From the NCBI RefSeq assembly GCF_017982655.1, contig NZ_JABXYX010000016.1:43716-107715 (forward strand): a stretch of DNA of 64,000 nt, given 5' to 3'. The translations under genes and the position numbers were made by a program. The stretch is from Brasilonema sp. CT11. GTDB lineage: Bacteria; Cyanobacteriota; Cyanobacteriia; Cyanobacteriales; Nostocaceae. Positions 27,590 to 35,975 of this stretch are shown here, in pieces; the stretch's first letter is position 1, and the number at the start of each line of letters is the position of its first letter. A model generated the notes under the pieces. That model saw only the letters and a list, made by a program, of their open reading frames with translations. It searched no databases and had not been told where the DNA came from.

Positions 27590-27879
27590 ATTAAGACATT
27601 CCTGAATAGCTGATTTTTGTTAGTTCTGGTCAACTCTTTTTACTAATCAGTATTCTAGTTGTCTTTGCTAAACCTACGTCCGAATTTGAGAATAAATTCT
27701 CCAATAATACGGTGATAAGCTATCGAGGTGAAGTTTTTTTCAACAGTTAAGTGTAAACGTAAACGGCGTGGCGATAACTTACTTTACAAAACTGATGAAT
27801 GGTTTGGCTTGAGAGGAAATGTTACGTTCGCTTCAACGATAGTGCCGCTAACAAGTATTTGAGATAAAGCAACCCACGC

Positions 27880-28317
27880 TTAGAGAGTATTTTGTGTCCA
27901 GTCTTCTAATACTAAGCCAGGGACTTGCGAGAAATCGCGCTGATTGCGAGTCACTAAAACGCCATTGACTGAGAGTGCGATTGCTGCGATGCGCACATCT
28001 TTCTGAATTCGATTTTTGCGGAGTGCGGAATGCTCCTTGAGTAGCTGCCGATATTGCGTGTCAGCAGCAGCATCAAAGTTTAAGATCCGAACGCTTTGCA
28101 AAAAGTCCACCGTTGCCCAGAACCTTGTGTAAAGCTCGACTAAATTATTAGCTTGGGAGGGATTGTTGATATTAACAACCCACCCATTAAACAGCTCTTG
28201 AACTGTGACAATCGTTACTGCAATATTGGATGACAATTGCGCGGCTTTAGCACAAATTGAGGAATGCCCTCGAAACCACAATGAAACATGGTCTGTGTCC
28301 AAAATAAATAGACTCAT
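27880..28317 (-). CDS. vapC: VapC-type PIN-domain toxin
   Basis: A 145-residue PIN-domain ribonuclease. Acidic active-site residues visible: Asp7 (LDTDHVS), Glu41 (TVQELFNG), Asp107 (KDVRIAAIA) and Asp128 (NQRDFSQVPGL), the VapC set. It starts nine bases after the upstream 114-residue gene, the usual antitoxin-first arrangement. Such toxins cleave tRNA or rRNA when the antitoxin is degraded. Full length, with no lesion. Confidence 0.93.
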   Translation of the reverse strand: MSLFILDTDHVSLWFRGHSSICAKAAQLSSNIAVTIVTVQELFNGWVVNINNPSQANNLVELYTRFWATVDFLQSVRILNFDAAADTQYRQLLKEHSALRKNRIQKDVRIAAIALSVNGVLVTRNQRDFSQVPGLVLEDWTQNTL

Positions 28318-28326
28318 AAGAAAAGG

Positions 28327-28671
28327 CTATTCAACCATGTAAAAGGAGGGATCAACCTCTGAATCATCGTTTGACTCCCGTTCGGCTCGAATTGATAAAG
28401 CAATTTCAGCAAAGTATGGATCATCTTTGAAAAAGCCTGCATACTTAATCCAAGGGTTTTCAGAGATTGCTGCTTGAGACACGTTAATTTCTACAGGAAT
28501 AATTTCTGCATCTTTTAGGTGGGTTGCTAAGAGCTGAGTCAGGTTTTGAAGTGCCAGTTCACGAGTAGCTGCTTCCACTCGATAAGAAGGAAGCTCTAGA
28601 GCAGAAGCAATTACCACATCATTTTTATTTTCTAACAAGATATTAAGCCGATAGTTAGCAGTCTGTGGCAT
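28327..28671 (-). CDS. Putative antitoxin partner of VapC
   Basis: A 114-residue protein directly upstream of vapC, same strand. I do not recognise it as a classic AbrB, RHH or Phd antitoxin. Its N-terminal 60 residues (YRLNILLENKNDVVIASALELPSYRVEA-type strand-helix) look like a HicB-like small alpha/beta module, and its C-terminus is acidic (ERESNDDSEVDPSFYMVE), which could bind the PIN active site. The antitoxin role rests mainly on position. Confidence 0.7.
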   Translation of the reverse strand: MPQTANYRLNILLENKNDVVIASALELPSYRVEAATRELALQNLTQLLATHLKDAEIIPVEINVSQAAISENPWIKYAGFFKDDPYFAEIALSIRAERESNDDSEVDPSFYMVE

Positions 28672-28810
28672 AGGTGTAATCTAAAAACTTGTCAAGTTTT
28701 AAAGAAGCGCAATACATCAATTTTAGCGGCTATTGGGGGAAAGGTCGTTAAAATATGTATGCAGTAGGAACTAGGCGATCGCGTCATCCCATTACCCGGA
28801 ATTTTCTCGG

Positions 28811-28896
28811 AACCTCACCCTGCCCTATCGGGCATCCCTCTCCGCGAGTTCGGAGAGGGAAAGATTTTAGCGCAGCTAAAAGCGAGGGTGAGGTTT
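28811..28896. repeat. Palindromic dispersed repeat (CCTCACCCTGCCC type)
   Basis: An 86-bp element: AACCTCACCCTGCCC...GAGGGTGAGGTTT terminal inverted repeats with an internal CTCTCCGCGAGTTCGGAGAG stem. It is a shorter relative of the copy at 25145-25308 in the same orientation. The rest of the 28672-28987 gap holds a TTGGGGAGCCAGTGCG word and no gene. Confidence 0.85.
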
Positions 28897-28987
28897 TGAA
28901 TGAGATGTGTGTACACGGTAGCTGATGCCTTGGGGAGCCAGTGCGTGAGGGGTTATCTGTCGCAAACATTTTTTGAATTGGTATAAC

Positions 28988-31900
28988 CTACTTCTTGACT
29001 CGCAATGCTTGGATATTAGGATGAGAGAGGAGCTTTTCTCCTTCTGCAATTAGGCGTGTACCCCAGAGATGTTGTTTGAGAACCTCAACATCAGTTAAAG
29101 TTTTATCTAAACGCAAGGTAGCTTGTGCCATATTTAGAGCCTTTGGTTGCTCACCTCTGCTATGTAAAACTACAGCAAGTGCTAATTGCGCTCCTGTTAA
29201 GTCACTATTAATTTGAATGGCTTTTTGCCACTCTTGAATAGCCCCTTCAACATCTCCTCTTTCATATTTGATGTACCCAATTTTTGCGTTAGCTGCTGCC
29301 AACTTTTCATTTTTGGCAAGCGCCTGAGCATATTCAGATAATGCAGCGTTATCGTCCCCTTGCTTTTGGTAGACAACGCCCCGACAGTAGTAGCCTACGG
29401 CATCATTAGGTTGAACTTTAATTGTTTGATTGCAATCTGCTAGTGCTGCTTGATAATCTTTTAAGCCGTTGCGAACCATACTTCGCCAGTAATAGTTCAT
29501 AGCTCCGTTGGGTTGAAGTGTAATTACTTGATTGAAATCTGTTAGTGCTGCTTGATAATCTATTAAGAAATAGCGGACAACACCCCGCCAGTAGTAAGCG
29601 TTGGCATCATTGGGTTGAAGTTTAATTGCTTGGTTATAATCTGCTAGCGCTGCTTGATAATCTCTCAACAGATAGAAAACTTTACCCCGCCAGTAGTAGG
29701 CATTAGCATTATCAGGTTGAAGTTTAATTGCTTGATTGTAATCTGTGAGTGCTGCTTGATAATCGTTCAACTCTTTATGGAAAAAACCCCGCGAAACATA
29801 GTTGTTGCTGTTATTGGGTTTAAGTTTAATTGCTTGATTGTAATCTGTGAGTGCTGCTTGATAATCGTTCAACTCTTTGCGGACAATACCCCGCAAAACG
29901 TAGTTGTCGGCATTATCAGGTTGAAGTGTAATCGCTTGATTGTAATCTGTGAGTGCTTTTTGATAGTTGTTCAACAAAAAGTGGACATTACCCCGCTGCA
30001 GATAGGCGTTGGTATCATTGGGTTGAAGCTTAATGGCTTGATTGTAATCTGCTAGCGCTTCTTGATACTTTTTCAAATCTTTGTGGACATTACCCCGCAA
30101 AACATAGTTGTCGGCATTATCAGGTTGAAGTTTAATTGCTTGATTATAATCTACTAGGGCTTTTTCATACTTGTTCAATTTTTTGTAGACAATAGCCCGC
30201 AAAACGTAGTAGTTGCTATTATTGGGTCGAAGTTTAATCGCTTGATTGGCATCTGCTAGCGCTGCTTGATAATCCTTCAAATCTTTGTGCAAATTACTTC
30301 GGTAGTAGTAAGCCTTAGCATTATCAGGTTCAAGTTTAATCGCTTGCTTGTAATCTGCTAGTGCTGAGTTGTTATCTTTCATCTCAACGTATAAATTACC
30401 TCGCGAAACGTAAGCATCATAATTATCAGGTTCAAGTTTAATCGCTTGCTTGTAATCTGCTAAAGCTGCTTGATGCTTTTTCAACCTAACGTGGATATCA
30501 CCTTGGAAAACGTAGTTATTGGCATTATCAGGTTGACGTGTAATCAATTGTTTAGAATCTGCTAGTGCTGCTTGATAATCTTCCAACAGATAGAGGATAT
30601 AAGTCCGCAGGAAGTAGTTGATATCAAGAGCCTGAATCTTAATCGCCTCGTTAATTGCTTGTAGTGCCTCTGGATATCTATTTAATTGAAATAAGATCGA
30701 CGAACGTAACAAATAAAGACTAAAGTCTTTATCTGTATCGTACTCAATAGCCTTGTCAACTGCTGCTAAAGCTAATGGGTATTTTTCTAAACCTATTAAC
30801 ACAGAACTTTTCCATTTCCATGCTTCACTGTATTGTGGTTGGAGAGTAGTTACTTTATCAAAAGCAGCAAGAGCATCCTCATGTTTATTTTTTTGATTCG
30901 TTAGTACTAAACCTCGGAAAAAATTAGCTTGAAAATAATTTGGTTTAGACTCAACTATTTTCTGTAAAATATCAGCAGTTTCTGAATATTTTCCGATTCG
31001 CCATATTTGATTAGCATATTGTAACCACTCATATTCATTAGCATTCGGTGCTGGCTTTTGGACAGCAAATAATGGATGTTGCCACAGTGAATTAATTTCT
31101 GAATCTTGTATAGTTTGTGGTTGAAATTTATTACTCTTCTTGACGACTCTTAACAATTCTTTATTCAGCCCTGCTTTTGTCGCTAAACCCAGAAGTGTAT
31201 TGCTGGGTATTCCTAAACCAAAACTAATATCAGTTTGGCTGAGAACACTACCATCACTATCAATTTGATTGAGCTTCCTACGATCACTACCTAAGTTAAT
31301 CCCAATTACTTCACCCATAATATTTAGTACTGGTCCTCCACTCATTCCGCCTAGTGGTAAATTGGAATAACGCAATTCATGACCATCGTTAAGTAAACTT
31401 TTTATATAATCATGGTTTACTAATTGATTGCTGTCTACATCAAAAAATAAATTTTCTTTCTCTGTAAGAAAGCCTGCAGTTAATTTATGCTTTCCCGTAT
31501 CTACTCCAGGAAAACCAGATACAAATACCAACATCTTTTTTTGGTTAGTGTTATCAAAACCAGAGCGATTATCTTTAGAGATAGTTGCAACCGTGTAGTT
31601 TGTATTGCTGGTAAACTTTATGAGGGTTGCGTCTGTTCCTTGTGACTTAGGTATTTCTGGTTGTACTGCATATCGTTCGCCATCTGGGGTAATAATTTCA
31701 TAAGAGTCTGGATCTTCTACCACATGACGCGCTGTAGCTACATAGTAAGTTTGTCCTTGTTTAGCAATTATGACTCCGGAACCATTACCATTATTTTTCG
31801 AGTCAATCTTTACAGTAATCTTTTGAGCTATCTTATTAACGTTATTGATTTTATCAGCTAATGTATTACCTACTGGCGGTTTTTCAGCTTGCTGCTTATT

Positions 31901-32680
31901 CTGCCATTCTGTGGGAATAACTGCTAAATTTGGGGCGACTTTCGCTAAAGTTTGAATAGGAACAGCAAAACTAAATTTTTTCAATCGCTGAATTTCTTCC
32001 GCATTGGGAATCGTCCCATTTTGATATGTGTAAGTTTCGTTTAAAATCGCATTGTTATGTAAACCATTTATCCCGATTAACTTACCTTCTTGATTTAATA
32101 GTGTTCCTCCACTCATTCCTTGTCGAATTTCGTTGGTGTACCCGATTTGATACCCACCGATTAATGGTTGAGGAGATAGCAGAGATATTTTGCCATTCGT
32201 GATGACTAATTCTTTGCTATCATCGGGGAAGCCAGCAGCCAAGACTTCTTGATTTTCGGATAAATTAGAGTTGGTTGCTAAGGTAACAATTTGATAGTTT
32301 TCTTGAGCTTGAAACTGCAAAACAGCTAAATCATTACCTGATAAAGAATCACCGCGACTAATAACTGTAGCCTTATGGGTTTTTCCATCAGGTGTTTGGA
32401 TATTATGAGTTCCTTTGGTACTAACAACATGGGCGTTGGTTAGAATGGTGTAAGTGCGTCCTTGTCTGCTTATTAAAACTCCACTTCCACCTTTATTATT
32501 GCTGAACACTTTAACAGTGACAGCTTGAGCTAGTTGACGAAGTTTTTCTAGAGTTAGGGTATTATTTGCAAGTATAGAAGTTGGTTGATTAGGTACTTGC
32601 TGAGATATTTTAGCGTAGGCGCTAGAGAGCATGAGGAAGGCACTTAGGCTAGCGATCGCAAGAATATTAAAGCGCTTCAT
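28988..32680 (-). CDS. Double trypsin-like protease fused to a long TPR array
   Basis: A 1230-residue protein with a Sec signal (residues 1-23). Protease domain 1 (about 45-250) has His in LTNAHVV, Asp in GNDLAVLQF and Ser in GMSGGTLL; domain 2 (about 285-510) has His in ATARHVV, Asp in GTDATLIKF and Ser in GMSGGPVL. Both triads are intact. From about 550 to 1190 there are about 18 tetratricopeptide repeats, most of the 34-residue form YQAALADYNQAIKLQPDNANAYY; the central ones are nearly identical at DNA level, a sign of recent expansion. TPR arrays usually bind partner proteins, so this looks like a secreted or periplasmic protease with a large docking scaffold. Just upstream on the same strand is a COP23 gene, then two AAA ATPases on the other strand. 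Substrate unknown. Confidence 0.9.
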   Translation of the reverse strand: MKRFNILAIASLSAFLMLSSAYAKISQQVPNQPTSILANNTLTLEKLRQLAQAVTVKVFSNNKGGSGVLISRQGRTYTILTNAHVVSTKGTHNIQTPDGKTHKATVISRGDSLSGNDLAVLQFQAQENYQIVTLATNSNLSENQEVLAAGFPDDSKELVITNGKISLLSPQPLIGGYQIGYTNEIRQGMSGGTLLNQEGKLIGINGLHNNAILNETYTYQNGTIPNAEEIQRLKKFSFAVPIQTLAKVAPNLAVIPTEWQNKQQAEKPPVGNTLADKINNVNKIAQKITVKIDSKNNGNGSGVIIAKQGQTYYVATARHVVEDPDSYEIITPDGERYAVQPEIPKSQGTDATLIKFTSNTNYTVATISKDNRSGFDNTNQKKMLVFVSGFPGVDTGKHKLTAGFLTEKENLFFDVDSNQLVNHDYIKSLLNDGHELRYSNLPLGGMSGGPVLNIMGEVIGINLGSDRRKLNQIDSDGSVLSQTDISFGLGIPSNTLLGLATKAGLNKELLRVVKKSNKFQPQTIQDSEINSLWQHPLFAVQKPAPNANEYEWLQYANQIWRIGKYSETADILQKIVESKPNYFQANFFRGLVLTNQKNKHEDALAAFDKVTTLQPQYSEAWKWKSSVLIGLEKYPLALAAVDKAIEYDTDKDFSLYLLRSSILFQLNRYPEALQAINEAIKIQALDINYFLRTYILYLLEDYQAALADSKQLITRQPDNANNYVFQGDIHVRLKKHQAALADYKQAIKLEPDNYDAYVSRGNLYVEMKDNNSALADYKQAIKLEPDNAKAYYYRSNLHKDLKDYQAALADANQAIKLRPNNSNYYVLRAIVYKKLNKYEKALVDYNQAIKLQPDNADNYVLRGNVHKDLKKYQEALADYNQAIKLQPNDTNAYLQRGNVHFLLNNYQKALTDYNQAITLQPDNADNYVLRGIVRKELNDYQAALTDYNQAIKLKPNNSNNYVSRGFFHKELNDYQAALTDYNQAIKLQPDNANAYYWRGKVFYLLRDYQAALADYNQAIKLQPNDANAYYWRGVVRYFLIDYQAALTDFNQVITLQPNGAMNYYWRSMVRNGLKDYQAALADCNQTIKVQPNDAVGYYCRGVVYQKQGDDNAALSEYAQALAKNEKLAAANAKIGYIKYERGDVEGAIQEWQKAIQINSDLTGAQLALAVVLHSRGEQPKALNMAQATLRLDKTLTDVEVLKQHLWGTRLIAEGEKLLSHPNIQALRVKK

Positions 32681-32756
32681 TTTTTGAATTTATTAAAGTA
32701 ATGTTGAGTAAACCAATAGACTCCCGGAATGCTCCACTATCAATAACGCTATTTTT

Positions 32757-32853
32757 GTAGGGTGGGCACTGCCCATCGAAACCGCAAACTCTAATTTTAA
32801 TGTTGCTAGGCAGTGCCCACCCTACGTTTGTTGAGAATGGTGCAAGATCTCAG
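32757..32853. repeat. MITE-like element, GTAGGGTGGGCACTGCC inverted repeats
   Basis: Perfect 17-bp inverted repeats at 32757-32773 and 32809-32825, then ten bases and the motif AATGGTGCAAGATCTCAG (32836-32853). The same layout, reversed, occurs at 35716-35867 with the same ten-base gap. Non-coding; the remaining gap up to the COP23 gene shows nothing else. Confidence 0.85.
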
Positions 32854-33003
32854 TAGATAATAAAAATGCTCGAAGTAAGCACTTTAATGCTTCTTAATTA
32901 AAGAGAAATTATGGTAAGCATCTAAGTTTTACCTGGCGCTGAAGCGCCTACTGCAAGCAGATTTCCTGACACAATAGCAGTGTGGTATCAGCCAGACTTG
33001 ATA

Positions 33004-33549
33004 TTATTCCTTTTCTACAGGGGCTGTTTGCAGAAACTTATTAATATCAATTTTGTAGTAGACTGGACGTTGTTTAGAACTATGCTGTATCGGTGTAGTA
33101 CCACGTCCTCTAACGAGTTCTTTAAGTTCATCAAGAATCTCTAAAGGGTTATCTTGAGGTCGTAAAGTTAGCAGTACGGTATCGCAAGCCCCATCATTTT
33201 GACGGGCTGTGCAAATTACATTTTGACCATTGACTGTGCTATTGGTGATGTAAGACAAGCTTTGCTTGTTATAAGCAGTCTGGAATTGTGATGAGACATC
33301 TTTACACCGTTTGTCAGGAGTAATATCTTGACTGTTAAACCAGGGGTATTTCCAACGGATAACTGCAATTTTTCCTCGTGGTGTCCAAGCGTAAGTTGTG
33401 GGGAAGCGTTTATCAGTTTGTTTGTCGTAACCTGAAGCACAGATAAAGCGAACTTCGTCCTCAGCTTTGGCTTGACTAACCATAGAAGTTATGCAGGTAA
33501 CAGTCAGGACGCAGCCAGTGAATAGGGAAATGATTAATTTGAGGTTCAT
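33004..33549 (-). CDS. COP23 domain protein, secreted
   Basis: A 181-residue protein with a signal peptide (cleavage near residue 29, QAKAED) and the COP23 domain (circadian-oscillating polypeptide, first described in Cyanothece): RFICASGYDKQTDKRFPTTYAWTPRG, then WKYPWF, CKDVSSQFQTAYN and a C-terminal CDTVLLTLRP block. Four or five Cys can form disulfides outside the cytoplasm. COP23 proteins are common in cyanobacteria and their biochemical role is unknown. The gene precedes the double protease gene on the same strand, with a 323-bp gap that holds a MITE-like element, so co-transcription is uncertain. Confidence 0.85.
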   Translation of the reverse strand: MNLKLIISLFTGCVLTVTCITSMVSQAKAEDEVRFICASGYDKQTDKRFPTTYAWTPRGKIAVIRWKYPWFNSQDITPDKRCKDVSSQFQTAYNKQSLSYITNSTVNGQNVICTARQNDGACDTVLLTLRPQDNPLEILDELKELVRGRGTTPIQHSSKQRPVYYKIDINKFLQTAPVEKE

Positions 33550-33783
33550 ATTTTTTCTCCTTCAACGGTTTTGGTGTTATCACCAACTGTATTGAGTTAT
33601 TTTTTCAAAAGCAGCAAAATCAATCAATGCTAAAATTACTGTCTTCACTTTGTTAATAGTCATCTTAAAACCTAATTTATATATGGCTCCAGATTTGAGA
33701 ATTAGCTCATCAATTTAAATTCAACATCTGTGTTGGTGAAGTTTTCTTCAACATTGTTAATGTCTGTCTGACTGTTGCTAAAG

Positions 33784-33964
33784 TTAGAGGATGTTTGTAA
33801 AATATCCATTCATACTAGACCTGGCGACTGTAAGTAGCGGCTACACAGACAAAACCCGCCTACGCGGGTTTAAAACCCTTAATTTTTGGTTAGTCCGCGC
33901 AGGCGGACTTCGCTTGTGTAGTAGCGAATTATATTCGCCCAAAACTTTTAAAACATCCTCTAAA
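33784..33964. mobile_element. 181-bp MITE with 13-bp terminal inverted repeats
   Basis: TTAGAGGATGTTT (33784-33796) and AAACATCCTCTAA (33951-33963) are perfect terminal inverted repeats. Inside is a nested palindrome: GCGGCTACACA pairing with TGTGTAGTAGC, with hairpins AACCCGCCTACGCGGGTT and GTCCGCGCAGGCGGAC between. A frame of 77 codons across it is spurious. No transposase; it is presumably moved in trans. The surrounding gap (33550-34335) is otherwise AT-rich with no gene and carries the promoters of COP23 (left) and the HTH-AAA gene (right). Confidence 0.85.
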
Positions 33965-34335
33965 ACTGGTCAGTCAGTTTATAAATTAACTATTAAATTT
34001 ATGTATTATGTGTTTTTGTACTGATAGACTCATCAGGTTTTACTAACTAAACACACAAACAAAAACTATCACCAGCGCAAAGTAAGTCTGGCGCGTTACA
34101 TAAATTTCCGCACGCTTTCTGCACCCTAAAAATTGAAGATATTTAATTTATTTTTTTATTTGGATAAAACGTGAAAAGATAGTATCATTCCTAGCAAACA
34201 CGAGTCAAGAGGTTTGTTTTTTTCAATAAAATAAAAAGATTGCAGTTCATCACATCTTTACTTAAGACTGCTCATAGTCCACTGATTATAGAAGCACCTT
34301 AAGGGAAAAAAATCAAGCAATTCATAAAAATACAC

Positions 34336-35628
34336 ATGAATCAACAAGCTTTTGAACACATATATCAATACGAATTAACTCCGAAGCAAAAGAAGGTATT
34401 GCCATTATTTTTAGCTGGACAGACAGATGAACACATAGCCAGAGAACTTGGCGCTACGCATCGTTCTACTGCTAGCCATCAACTCAGAAATATATCTACT
34501 AAATTTGGCTTTCCTCCTGAAACTGAACCAGATTATCGTTGTAACTTAGTTGAAATATTTGCCAAATATAAGCCTGAGTTAGTCAGTGTTAAAGCTTTAG
34601 AAAAATGCGGACAGATCATTCAGAATATACGGTTTCCAGAAGGGTCAGAGCCAGTTAATTCTGCCTTTTATCAAGAACGCTCTCCCATTGAATCTCGTTG
34701 TTATAGTGCTATCAAAGAACCAGGTGCGCTGATTCGGATTAAAGCCCCCAAGCAGATGGGTAAAACTTCGCTGTTAAAAAGAATTAGGGCGGAAGCTAAG
34801 AAGAGTTCTTATCATATAGTTTACTTAAATTTCAGCTTAATAGAAACAAATAAATTTACTAATGCCAATGATTTTCTACGCTGTTTTTATGCTTATGTAA
34901 TTAATCAACTATCGTCAGCGCCTCCACTACAAGTGTGGGATTTAGATACTCCCAGTATGGTCAATTGCACCCTAACGTTTAAAAATCTGCTAAAAAAATT
35001 AGATGGTGTTTTAGTTCTCGCTTTAGATGAAGTAGATAAATTATTTGAATACCCTGAAATATATCAGAATTTCTTCCCGATGTTGCGTAATTGGAATGAA
35101 AATGCCAATGAATCAGAAACATGGGAAAGATTGCGACTATTAGTATCACATTCTACAGAAGATTATGGACGTTTAGATATTAATCAATCCCCTTTTAATG
35201 TTGGTTTACCAATTAAATTAGAAGAATTTAATCAGGAACAGGTGAAAAGTTTAGCTATTCGACATGGTTTGGATAGTAAAAATATTCTTCCCATTATGTC
35301 TTTAGTAGGAGGACATCCTTATTTAGTGCGACTGGCGCTTTATTATCTAGTACGTCAGGATATAACTATTGAGCAGTTAATCAAAGAAGCAACCACAGAT
35401 ACGGGAATTTATACTGAGCATTTACGCCGACATTTGGAGACTCTCCAAGAAAATCAAGAATTAGGAAGTGTATTTAAAGCAATATTGAATACTCATCAAG
35501 TCGTTAAATTAGAGTCTAAAAATCGCCAAATCTATCAATTAGATAGCATGGGACTAATTAAAATTACCAATAATATTGTTATACCACGCTGCCGTTTGTA
35601 TCATGAATACTTTTGCGATCGCCTCTAA
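34336..35628 (+). CDS. HTH-AAA ATPase (vMAP-type N-terminus plus AAA-like domain)
   Basis: A 430-residue protein. Residues 10-70 form a LuxR-like helix-turn-helix (LTPKQKKVLPLFLAGQTDEHIARELGATH) of the type found at the N-terminus of vWA-MoxR-associated proteins. Residues about 110-400 are the AAA-like (AAA_35) domain: P-loop KAPKQMGKTSLL (about 136-147), Walker B VLVLALDEVDKLFE (about 229-242), and the ending GGHPYLVRLALYYLVR with a winged-helix-like tail. The P-loop has the family's QMGKT form. These ATPases are abundant in filamentous cyanobacteria, often in signalling or conflict gene neighbourhoods. Its own strand partner is the AAA-WD40 gene 347 bases downstream. Role unproven. Confidence 0.85.
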   Translation: MNQQAFEHIYQYELTPKQKKVLPLFLAGQTDEHIARELGATHRSTASHQLRNISTKFGFPPETEPDYRCNLVEIFAKYKPELVSVKALEKCGQIIQNIRFPEGSEPVNSAFYQERSPIESRCYSAIKEPGALIRIKAPKQMGKTSLLKRIRAEAKKSSYHIVYLNFSLIETNKFTNANDFLRCFYAYVINQLSSAPPLQVWDLDTPSMVNCTLTFKNLLKKLDGVLVLALDEVDKLFEYPEIYQNFFPMLRNWNENANESETWERLRLLVSHSTEDYGRLDINQSPFNVGLPIKLEEFNQEQVKSLAIRHGLDSKNILPIMSLVGGHPYLVRLALYYLVRQDITIEQLIKEATTDTGIYTEHLRRHLETLQENQELGSVFKAILNTHQVVKLESKNRQIYQLDSMGLIKITNNIVIPRCRLYHEYFCDRL

Positions 35629-35715
35629 TGAATGTGGATTGAATAACTGTAACTCTTAATTTGGCGTGAATTAGGCTTGTCGTAACGCAGCAGTAGCGCC
35701 TAAAGATTGCGTTAG

Positions 35716-35867
35716 CTGAGATCTTGCACCATTCTTAATAACTGTAAGGTGGGCACTGCTATCAACCTAAAAATAGCAGTTTCAGCGAACGGTGAATCCA
35801 GCGCTGCAGGAGGGTTTCCCTCCGTAGGCGACTGGTGAACCCGAAGGGTAAGCAGTGCCCACCCTAC
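35716..35867. repeat. MITE-like element, second copy (inverted)
   Basis: The motif CTGAGATCTTGCACCATT (35716-35733), ten bases, then GTAAGGTGGGCACTGCT (35744-35760) and its inverted partner AGCAGTGCCCACCCTAC (35851-35867, one mismatch). Reverse orientation to the copy at 32757. A GGAGGGTTTCCCTCCG palindromic word of another repeat family is nested inside (35808-35825). Fills most of the 347-bp gap between the two ATPase genes. Confidence 0.85.
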
Positions 35868-35975
35868 TAAAATTGCTTACACATTTGGGATGCTCCCAAA
35901 TAAAGTTTTACACTTTCTTAAATTAGCGTTTATAAAGAAATCTAGAATTTTCATAGTTGGACTAGTGTAAAAACA

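Noticed and set aside
29654..30055. 133-codon ORF opposite the TPR array
   Set aside because: Antisense reading of repetitive TPR DNA; its repeated peptide (LIVICECCLIIVQL) only mirrors the 102-bp periodicity.
33791..34024. 77-codon reading frame as a gene
   Set aside because: It runs through a palindromic MITE and reads repeat-derived residues; no ribosome site or family resemblance.
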